A model generated the notes under the pieces. The model made no database searches. It was not told where the DNA came from and worked only from the letters and a program-made list of their open reading frames with translations. Positions 1 through 5,494 of a stretch of DNA of 13,813 nucleotides are shown piece after piece (the stretch's first letter is position 1; each line of letters opens with the position of its first letter). This DNA is from Candidatus Zixiibacteriota bacterium (GTDB lineage: Bacteria; Zixibacteria; MSB-5A5; GN15; FEB-12), in contig JADFLZ010000021.1 of NCBI GenBank assembly GCA_022564135.1, forward strand, positions 1 to 13,813, in the 5' to 3' direction. The position numbers and the translations under genes were made by a program.

Positions 1-323
1 ATCCGCAGTTCGGACCATTATTAATGTTCGGGCTGGGCGGTATCTATGTTGAGATTATGAAAGATGTTTCTTTTCGGATAAATCCGCTGTCGACTCAGGA
101 CGCCAAAGAGATGATCCGGTCGCTCCGTTCTTATCCTCTTTTAACAGGTTTCAGAGGATCAAAACCGGTGCAGATAGCGACTATTGAAGAAGTTTTGCTT
201 CGTCTGTCACAGCTTGTCAAAGATTTTGACTGCTTCAAAGAAATAGATATAAACCCTTTTATGGCTGGCCCGAACATAAACAATTGTAAAGCTGTCGACG
301 CCCGCTTCATTCTTAAAGCCTGA
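1..323 (+). CDS. NDP-forming acyl-CoA synthetase, C-terminal ATP-grasp end (partial)
   Basis: The gene enters from the left edge in frame 3 (first full codon at base 3), so its true start is not visible. The visible ~106 residues begin PQFGPLLMFGLGGIYVEIMK and include PLLTGFRG and EIDINPF. These are typical of the C-terminal ATP-grasp domain of ADP-forming acetyl/acyl-CoA synthetases and the related protein acetyltransferase (Pat-like) family. In this family the domain binds the nucleotide, and DINP lies in the metal/ATP site. The enzymes interconvert acyl-CoA and ADP+Pi with acid, CoA and ATP in the cytoplasm. The N-terminal CoA-binding and ligase domains should lie upstream. The acyl substrate cannot be told from this fragment. 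It ends with TGA, and no terminator-like hairpin with a U-tract follows. Confidence 0.85.
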   Translation, partial: PQFGPLLMFGLGGIYVEIMKDVSFRINPLSTQDAKEMIRSLRSYPLLTGFRGSKPVQIATIEEVLLRLSQLVKDFDCFKEIDINPFMAGPNINNCKAVDARFILKA

Positions 324-344
324 TACAATTTGCTGTTATATATG

Positions 345-373
345 TTGACCATGTTGAAGTTACTTCTTAGACT
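345..373 (+). promoter_or_regulatory. candidate sigma70-type promoter before the 412 gene
   Basis: TTGACC (345-350) and TAGACT (368-373) are separated by exactly 17 bp. They match the -35 and -10 consensus at 5/6 and 4/6 positions. Transcription would start near 380, giving a short leader for the gene at 412. The call rests on consensus matching only, and promoter consensus in the FCB group can differ. Confidence 0.35.
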
Positions 374-387
374 AAATCCAGCAGTAT

Positions 388-401
388 CTGTCCAAAGACA
401 G
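388..401 (+). promoter_or_regulatory. small hairpin overlapping a ribosome binding site
   Basis: CTGTC-CAAA-GACAG forms a perfect 5-bp stem with a 4-nt loop. Its 3' arm overlaps the Shine-Dalgarno-like AGGAG (400-404), which sits 7 nt before the ATG at 412. It could modestly hide the binding site, but a stem this short also occurs by chance. Confidence 0.25.
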
Positions 402-411
402 GAGCGTATCT

Positions 412-948
412 ATGCGGTATGAGTTAAAGTCAATAAGCAGCTGGTCTTATATCAAGGTCATGTTTTTCGTGAACTTGATAGTTGGTTTCGTCCTGGGGAT
501 TTTTGCCGGGATTTTCAGCGGAGCTTTCATGTCCATAGCGGCCGGGCTGATGTTTTTTTCAGAAGATGCAATCGATATCGATTCAGGATTTCCCATAGTC
601 ATTTATATTTTTGCAATGGGCATCATGTTCTCTTTGGGTAATGCCGTCTTCGGAACTTTATTCGGAGCGATAATTGCCGGCTTCTATAATCTGATAGTCA
701 GACTAACAGGCGGCCTGGAAATTGTATTACAACCGCTGGGAAATATTCAAGCAGCCGGGCCAGGTCAGCAATCAGTCGTTGCTGAACCCTTAAAACCAAA
801 ATATGTAGTCCCGCCACCCCCTCCACCTCCGTCCGCACCTCCGGTAGTTCCGGAGCCGCCGCCTGCTTCAAAAGAAGCAGAGAAAGACAAAAACAACGAC
901 AACGATAATGAAAGATTCAAACCACCCGATTATTTGAGTAACAAGTAA
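412..948 (+). CDS. two-helix membrane protein with proline-rich tail (DUF3566-like)
   Basis: A 178-residue protein with ATG start and AGGAG 7 nt upstream. The N-terminus (MRYELKSISSWSYIKVMFF) leads into two long hydrophobic segments, about residues 14-49 and 60-98, rich in Gly and Ala. After GGLEI near 100-104 comes a soluble tail with a run of seven prolines (about 134-140), more prolines to 151, then a Lys/Asp/Asn-rich end. The start, the two-helix layout and the closing YNLIVRLTGGLEI resemble the DUF3566-type family of small membrane proteins, whose function is not established; that link is from memory of the pattern. The tail presumably faces the cytoplasm or periplasm as a docking segment (inference). 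gltX starts 20 nt downstream, so the two are probably cotranscribed. Confidence 0.7.
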   Translation: MRYELKSISSWSYIKVMFFVNLIVGFVLGIFAGIFSGAFMSIAAGLMFFSEDAIDIDSGFPIVIYIFAMGIMFSLGNAVFGTLFGAIIAGFYNLIVRLTGGLEIVLQPLGNIQAAGPGQQSVVAEPLKPKYVVPPPPPPPSAPPVVPEPPPASKEAEKDKNNDNDNERFKPPDYLSNK

Positions 949-968
949 TTCATTAGGCAAATTTAATT

Positions 969-2414
969 ATGTCCGATTCAAAAGTAAGAGTACGCATTGC
1001 ACCGTCGCCGTCAGGATATCTTCATGTCGGCACCGCCCGTACTGCTATTTTTAATTTTCTATATGCCCGTCATCATGGCGGCAAGTTCTTAGTCCGCATA
1101 GAAGATACCGATGTCGAGCGCTCTGACCCGGCTTTAGTTCATAATATTCTTGAAGCGCTTGATAAGCTGGGCATGGTTAGCGACGAAGAGATAATTTTGC
1201 AATCGCAGCGCAAGGATAATTACAGCACAGTAGCTCATCAGATTCTTGAAAGCGGCCACGGCTACTGCTGTTTTTGCACTCAGGAACAACTTGAAGCTTC
1301 CAGAGAGAAAGCCCGGGCTGAGAAACGTCCGCCCCGATACGACCGCCGTTGTCTGAAACTTTCTGAAGAAGACTGTGCCAACAAGATAGCGAAGGGTTTG
1401 CCGTATACAATCAGGATTCGAATACCCGATGGAGAAACAACCTACAACGACATGGTCTCAGGTGAGCTAAAACGACAGAACACAGAGATAGAGGATTTTA
1501 TTATTGCCCGTTCCGATGGCAGCGCCACCTATAATCTGGCCGTGGTGGTCGATGACCATCAGATGGAAATAAGTCACGTCATTCGCGGCAATGACCATAT
1601 TACCAACACTTTTAAACAGATTCATATTTACAACGCCCTGGGCTTCAAGCCGCCGCAATTCGGCCATGTGCCGCTGCTACTCAGGCCTGATAAGAAAAAA
1701 ATATCAAAGCGCCTGGGTGATAAAGATGTGGCCGAATACTTAAACGAGGGCATTCTCCCCGAAGCAATGTTCAACTATCTCTGCACACTGGGCTGGTCAT
1801 CAAAGACTGAGCGTGAAATTTACACGGTCAAAGAGCTGATAGAAATTTTTAATTCGGCCAATTTTAATTCGGCCAATGCAATTTTCGACGAAGAAAAACT
1901 TATAGCCTTTAACAAACAGCACATAATGATGAAACCAACCAGCGAATTAGCGCCAATTGTCTCTGAGCTGTTTAAAGCTAAGCTGAGCCTGGACAACGGC
2001 AGCATGGCAGCGGATTCAGAATATTTCCTGCGCGTCATTGATTCACTAAAAGAGCGAGTCAGAAAGCTGACAGATTTTGTTTCGTTAGGCGCTTATTTCT
2101 TTAAAGACAAATTCGACTACGACCAGAAGGCTGCCGAAAAACAATTCAACCCAGAAAACGCTGGTTTTTTGGCCGAACTGGCTGAACGCTTTGAAAAACT
2201 TTCTGAATTCAACAAAGAAACAGCAGAAGCAGAGTTAAGCAAACTCGCCGATGAAAAAGATCTAAAACGCGGGAAATTAATACACCCCACCAGACTGGCT
2301 GTTTCCGGCATGTCAGTCGGCCCGGGCTTGTTTGAACTGCTTGAACTGGTCGGACAAAAGCGGGTGGTAGCCCGATTGCGCAAAGCGGTTGATTTTATTA
2401 ATTCAAATATGTAG
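969..2414 (+). CDS. gltX: glutamyl-tRNA synthetase
   Basis: A 481-residue class I aminoacyl-tRNA synthetase that charges tRNA-Glu (and tRNA-Gln where no GlnRS exists; this cannot be decided here) in the cytoplasm. The HIGH-type signature is at 13-25 (PSPSGYLHVGTAR), with HVGT in place of HIGH. The KMSKS-type signature is KISKR at 244-248. Residues 46-49 (DTDV) and 204-213 (VIRGNDHITN) are also typical. The zinc-knuckle region keeps C101-x-C103-x24-C128, but the usual fourth ligand (H127 in E. coli) is K130. The anticodon-binding domain follows from about 310. Residues 294-303 are a perfect 5-residue tandem duplication (FNSAN twice). Length is normal. Only a weak AGG (955-957) precedes the ATG. 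Confidence 0.97.
   Translation: MSDSKVRVRIAPSPSGYLHVGTARTAIFNFLYARHHGGKFLVRIEDTDVERSDPALVHNILEALDKLGMVSDEEIILQSQRKDNYSTVAHQILESGHGYCCFCTQEQLEASREKARAEKRPPRYDRRCLKLSEEDCANKIAKGLPYTIRIRIPDGETTYNDMVSGELKRQNTEIEDFIIARSDGSATYNLAVVVDDHQMEISHVIRGNDHITNTFKQIHIYNALGFKPPQFGHVPLLLRPDKKKISKRLGDKDVAEYLNEGILPEAMFNYLCTLGWSSKTEREIYTVKELIEIFNSANFNSANAIFDEEKLIAFNKQHIMMKPTSELAPIVSELFKAKLSLDNGSMAADSEYFLRVIDSLKERVRKLTDFVSLGAYFFKDKFDYDQKAAEKQFNPENAGFLAELAERFEKLSEFNKETAEAELSKLADEKDLKRGKLIHPTRLAVSGMSVGPGLFELLELVGQKRVVARLRKAVDFINSNM
1847..1876 (+). repeat. 15-bp perfect tandem duplication inside gltX
   Basis: The unit TTTTAATTCGGCCAA occurs twice without mismatch (1847-1861 and 1862-1876). It keeps frame and encodes FNSAN twice. 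It lies downstream of the KISKR loop, before the anticodon-binding region. The absence of any divergence between copies suggests a recent event. Confidence 0.9.
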
Positions 2415-2441
2415 TTTAGTGTCAACTCTAAAGTTTTAGAT

Positions 2442-2951
2442 ATGAACGAAACTTCAGAAAATAATCGCAAGTTGCAGGTAGGCGACCAAGCCCCCGATTT
2501 CACCCTGCCGACTCATAATGAGGGCGAACTGAACCTGGGCTGGTACCGCGGCCGCCACAATGTTGTCCTGGTCTTTTACCCGGGTGACTGGACCCCGGCC
2601 TGCTCTGTTCAAGTGCCCGGCTATCAGGAGAACATCGGCTTTTTTAACGACTGCAACTGCCAGCTCTTATGTGTTTCGGTCGATTCAATTCCCTGTCACA
2701 TTGCCTGGGCCAGGTCATGCGGAGATTTTAGTTTTCCGCTGATGTCTGACTATTTTCCACATGGACAAGTTTCCAAAAGATACGGAGTGCTCTCAAGCAA
2801 AGGCTACGCCGAAAGGTCAGTTTTCCTGATTGATATTAACGGCATAATTCGTTTTATTGACCGGTATGGCCTTGAAGAAGTACCTGAAACAATCGACCTT
2901 TTTGACCAGATGGCAAAGCTTGCCAGCCAGACTGCGGCGGGTCACGACTAA
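2442..2951 (+). CDS. peroxiredoxin (AhpC/TSA family), cysteine-rich
   Basis: A 169-residue thioredoxin-fold peroxidase that reduces H2O2, organic peroxides or peroxynitrite. The N-terminal VGDQAPDFTLP (13-23) and the active-site segment P47-x3-T51-x2-C54 (YPGDWTPAC) mark the family; C54 is the peroxidatic cysteine. R125 in AERSVFLID is the conserved arginine. VSVDSIPCHIAWA (78-90) resembles the AhpC-type VSVDS..H.AW stretch. No C-terminal resolving Cys is present, so a 1-Cys or atypical 2-Cys mechanism is likely. Cysteines at 71, 73, 77, 85 and 93 are more than usual, and any could be the resolving one. The gene starts 27 nt after gltX with no clear ribosome binding site. The reductant is unknown. 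Confidence 0.93.
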   Translation: MNETSENNRKLQVGDQAPDFTLPTHNEGELNLGWYRGRHNVVLVFYPGDWTPACSVQVPGYQENIGFFNDCNCQLLCVSVDSIPCHIAWARSCGDFSFPLMSDYFPHGQVSKRYGVLSSKGYAERSVFLIDINGIIRFIDRYGLEEVPETIDLFDQMAKLASQTAAGHD

Positions 2952-2962
2952 AACACTGAATT

Positions 2963-2980
2963 CCGGCAGACTCCTGCCGG
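2963..2980 (+). repeat. 7-bp perfect inverted repeat after the peroxiredoxin gene
   Basis: CCGGCAG-ACTC-CTGCCGG is a strong GC-rich hairpin beginning 11 nt after the peroxiredoxin stop. There is no T-run behind it, so an intrinsic terminator is not supported. It may protect a transcript end or be a remnant of a short repeat. Confidence 0.6.
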
Positions 2981-3007
2981 CCTGACTCCATTCAAAAATT
3001 GAAGCAA

Positions 3008-3025
3008 GAATTTGAATTTGAATTT
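3008..3025 (+). repeat. GAATTT hexamer microsatellite, three copies
   Basis: Three perfect GAATTT copies, then a partial fourth, lie in the AT-rich leader of the ferredoxin reductase gene, ending 32 nt before its TTG. Copy-number change could alter spacing of a promoter in this leader, but no promoter was identified. Confidence 0.7.
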
Positions 3026-3057
3026 GAAATTGGTAATTTCTGAAATAAGGTGATAAA

Positions 3058-4125
3058 TTGAACACAATGACAGCAGCAGCAGAAAAAGAGCTCTACGATA
3101 TAACTTTTATAGGCGCCGGCCCGGTGGCGCTATACGGCATGTACTACGCCGGACTGCGCCTGATGAAATCAAAAGTAATCGACATGCTGGGCGATGTGGG
3201 CGGCGGACTGACTGCGCTTTACCCTGAAAAATATATTTATGATATGGCCGGTTTCCCTAAAATTATGGCCAAAGACTTAGTCAAAGTTATGTATGAGCAG
3301 GCCTGTCTCTATCCACAGAAGTTTTGCATGGATGAAAAAGTGATCGGTTTAGAAAAAACTAATGACGGCTTTATCAAGCTTACTTCCAACAAAGGCGAAC
3401 ACTGGACTAAAACCGTGGTGATTTGCGCTGGGCTGGGTTCATACACTCCGCGCAAATTCAATATTGAGAATCTTGAAAAGTATGAAGGCAACGGTGTTTA
3501 TTATTTTGTCAACCCGATAGTAAATTTCATTAAGAAAAATGTGCTGATAGTCGGCGGTGGTGACGCTGCTTTCGATTATTCTCTGATGCTTGAAAAAGTG
3601 GCAAAATCTGTCACGCACATCCACCGAAACAGTATGTTTACGGCCCACGAGGACACCATCGAAAAAGTAAAAAATTCCTCAATTACCATGAAATATCCGT
3701 TCTGGGAGATCAAAGCGATTTCCGGCAACGGCGGCGTTGAAAAAGTAACATTGCACCAGACCAAAACCGACGAAGAACTAACGCTCGATATTGAAGCAAT
3801 AGTCTTGAGTATCGGCTTTATTACCGATCTGGGGCCAATAACCGAGTGGGGCCTGGAACTCGGAAAAGATACCATTGTTGTAGATAGTAGAATGCGCACC
3901 AACGTCAAAGGCGTATTTGCGGCCGGGGATATCGTAGCCTACGACGGCAAGCTTAAACTTATTTCTTTGGGCTGCGGCGAAGTGGCTATTGCGGTTAACA
4001 ATGCCAAACATGATATTGACCCTAAGGCCAAAATCAGTCCGGGGCATTCGACTGATAAACATCTGCTGGCACTCAGAAGAATCGCCAAGCAGAAACAAAA
4101 AGGGGATGAAGTCGCGAAGGCTTAG
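3058..4125 (+). CDS. ferredoxin-NADP+ reductase, thioredoxin-reductase-like type
   Basis: A 355-residue FAD enzyme that moves electrons between NADPH and ferredoxin or flavodoxin in the cytoplasm. The FAD dinucleotide fold is at about 17-28 (IGAGPVALYG). LGDVGGGLTALYPEKYIYD (45-62) and AGFPKI follow. The NADPH fold is at 163-171 (LIVGGGDAA). GVFAAGD (285-291) is the second FAD motif. The CxxC disulfide of true thioredoxin reductase is absent. The segment YTPRKFNIENLEKYEGNGV and the tail ISPGHSTDKHL match the Bacillus YumC-type family. The TTG start has AAGG at 3047-3050, 7 nt away; an ATG at 3067 is a weaker option. The peroxiredoxin lies 106 bp upstream, but lack of CxxC argues against this enzyme directly reducing it through thioredoxin. 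Confidence 0.9.
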   Translation: MNTMTAAAEKELYDITFIGAGPVALYGMYYAGLRLMKSKVIDMLGDVGGGLTALYPEKYIYDMAGFPKIMAKDLVKVMYEQACLYPQKFCMDEKVIGLEKTNDGFIKLTSNKGEHWTKTVVICAGLGSYTPRKFNIENLEKYEGNGVYYFVNPIVNFIKKNVLIVGGGDAAFDYSLMLEKVAKSVTHIHRNSMFTAHEDTIEKVKNSSITMKYPFWEIKAISGNGGVEKVTLHQTKTDEELTLDIEAIVLSIGFITDLGPITEWGLELGKDTIVVDSRMRTNVKGVFAAGDIVAYDGKLKLISLGCGEVAIAVNNAKHDIDPKAKISPGHSTDKHLLALRRIAKQKQKGDEVAKA

Positions 4126-4153
4126 TAAGTTATGATGGCTCATTTAGTGATGC

Positions 4154-4209
4154 TGAGCGGACAAAGTTCCGAACTTAATCGCGGGTGTCGAAGCATCGAA
4201 GCGCGCTCA
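4154..4209 (+). repeat. REP-like palindromic element, first part of the intergenic mosaic
   Basis: TGAGCG (4154-4159) pairs with CGCTCA (4204-4209). Inside lie a small hairpin AAGTT-CCG-AACTT (4164-4176) and a direct repeat TCGAAGC (4188-4194 and 4196-4202). The layout suggests an imperfect folded element rather than a regulator of one gene. Confidence 0.5.
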
Positions 4210-4213
4210 ACCT

Positions 4214-4253
4214 GTCATTGCGAGTCCCGATTCTTTCGGGACGAAGCAATCTC
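4214..4253 (+). repeat. nested palindrome of the GTCATTGCGAG...GAAGCAATCTC type
   Basis: The outer arms ATTGC (4217-4221) and GCAAT (4246-4250) enclose a perfect 7-bp hairpin GTCCCGA-TTCTT-TCGGGAC (4224-4242). The ends GTCATTGCGAG and GAAGCAATCTC are recalled as a dispersed intergenic repeat in many bacterial genomes. Such REP-type elements are often thought to be mobilised by Y1 (RAYT) transposases; none is visible here. Confidence 0.7.
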
Positions 4254-4266
4254 AGTCTTGGGCAAC

Positions 4267-4290
4267 CACCCTTCGACAGGCTCAGGGTGA
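4267..4290 (+). repeat. short palindromic repeat (CACCCTTCGACAGGCTCAGGGTG type)
   Basis: CACCCT (4267-4272) pairs perfectly with AGGGTG (4284-4289) around an 11-nt loop. The sequence is recalled as a frequent intergenic repeat in environmental genomes. It lies 13 bp after the previous element. Confidence 0.65.
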
Positions 4291-4310
4291 CTAATGCTTA
4301 GATTGAGTAG

Positions 4311-4342
4311 GTCGAAACTCGCTTCCTGAGCGCAGTTTCGAC
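4311..4342 (+). repeat. hairpin-forming repeat directly before nadA
   Basis: GTCGAAACTCGCT (4311-4323) pairs with AGCG (4329-4332) and AGTTTCGAC (4334-4342) around loop TCCTG, with C4333 as the only bulge. It ends 16 nt before the nadA GTG and 3 nt before its ribosome binding site, so it would be the 5' leader structure of nadA if transcribed. No T-run follows the stem. Confidence 0.75.
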
Positions 4343-4358
4343 AATAAGAGGAAAATTA

Positions 4359-5438
4359 GTGTACTTTTCATTACCACAAGAATACCGTCAGGCGACACAG
4401 GACGACCTCAAAAACCGCATCACTGCCGCCAGAGAAAAACTCGGCAGCCGTCTGACCATTTTAGCGCACCACTATCAGCGGCTCGAAGTTGTCCAGTATG
4501 CCGACCATATCGGCGATTCTTACGGCCTGTCAAAAATCGCCGCTGAAAATACAGATGTCGAGTCGATAGTTTTCTGCGGTGTGCACTTTATGGCCGAATC
4601 GGCGGATATTCTGACCGACACCTCAAAAATGGTCTACCTGCCCAATCCCTTGGCTGGCTGTCCCATGGCCGACATGGCTGAGATGGCCGATGTTCTGGCC
4701 GCCTGGGACTACCTTGAAGAAATCGGCGGTGCCGAAAATATCACGCCTGTCTCGTATATGAATACTGCCGCCGGTCTCAAAGCTTTCACCGGAAAAAACG
4801 GCGGGATTATCTGTACTTCCTCAAACGCCGCTGCCGCTATGGAGTGGTCTTTCAAGCAGCGCGAAAAAGTATTCTTTTTCCCCGACCAGCATCTCGGTTA
4901 CAACACCGGCATCACGTACGGCATTAAGCCTGAAGAAATGGTCATCTGGGATTTCTCCCGTGACGATGGCGGCTTATCTGCTGAAGAAGTCAAGCGCGCC
5001 AAAATTATCCTGTGGAAAGGCCACTGCCACGTCCACACCAATTTCCTGCCCGAACATGTCACCGAAGTGCGCGAAAAGTATCCCGATGTCAAAATAATCG
5101 TCCATCCCGAAACCCCGCACAATGTCGTCAAACTTGCCGATGGGGTCGGCTCCACCCGTTTCATCGTCGAGTATTGTGAAAGTGCTCCGGCCGGCGCGAC
5201 TATTGCCATCGGCACCGAGATAAACCTGATAAACCGCATGGCCCACGACCACCCCGACAAAAAGATTTTCGCACTCTCCGGCCAGACCTGCCCGGTCTGC
5301 GCCAACATGTACCGCACTACCATTAACGACCTGGCCTATACACTTGAAAACTTAGCCGACATCAAACCGATAGTCGTCCCCGAACCCAAACGCTCCGAAG
5401 CCCGCTTAGCCCTTGATAAGATGCTGGAAATAGGTTAA
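4359..5438 (+). CDS. nadA: quinolinate synthase (4Fe-4S)
   Basis: A 359-residue enzyme that condenses iminoaspartate with dihydroxyacetone phosphate to quinolinate, the second step of de novo NAD synthesis, in the cytoplasm. Family signatures are LAHHYQ (35-40), DHIGDSYGLS (49-58), VFCGVHFMAE (71-80), LAGCPMADM (98-106), GGIICTSSNA (148-157), FPDQHLG (174-180), HPETP (249-253) and CPVCANMYR (311-319). The [4Fe-4S] ligands are inferred to be C73, C152 and one of C311/C314. The GTG start has AAGAGG at 4346-4351, 7 nt away. No nadB or nadC is nearby, so aspartate oxidase/dehydrogenase and the phosphoribosyltransferase must be elsewhere. It stands alone behind a repeat-rich gap. Confidence 0.97.
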   Translation: MYFSLPQEYRQATQDDLKNRITAAREKLGSRLTILAHHYQRLEVVQYADHIGDSYGLSKIAAENTDVESIVFCGVHFMAESADILTDTSKMVYLPNPLAGCPMADMAEMADVLAAWDYLEEIGGAENITPVSYMNTAAGLKAFTGKNGGIICTSSNAAAAMEWSFKQREKVFFFPDQHLGYNTGITYGIKPEEMVIWDFSRDDGGLSAEEVKRAKIILWKGHCHVHTNFLPEHVTEVREKYPDVKIIVHPETPHNVVKLADGVGSTRFIVEYCESAPAGATIAIGTEINLINRMAHDHPDKKIFALSGQTCPVCANMYRTTINDLAYTLENLADIKPIVVPEPKRSEARLALDKMLEIG

Positions 5439-5494
5439 TTTCTTATTCACAAGGTTTATTGAGTCGATAATTAGCACTATTTTGGAGGGTTTGT

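Noticed and set aside
2117..2503. 128-codon minus-strand reading frame over the gltX end
   Set aside because: Low-complexity Ser/Leu-rich translation opposite a conserved gene; no domain and no ribosome binding site support.
2963..2980. Terminator after the peroxiredoxin gene
   Set aside because: The 7-bp stem is good but no T-run follows, so it is listed as an inverted repeat only.
3058..4125. Thioredoxin reductase partner for the nearby peroxiredoxin
   Set aside because: The CxxC redox motif of thioredoxin reductase is missing between the two nucleotide-binding folds; the sequence matches ferredoxin-NADP+ reductase instead.
3778..4143. 121-codon minus-strand reading frame over the ferredoxin reductase gene
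   Set aside because: It overlaps a strongly supported gene and shows no recognisable motifs; it is a shadow frame.
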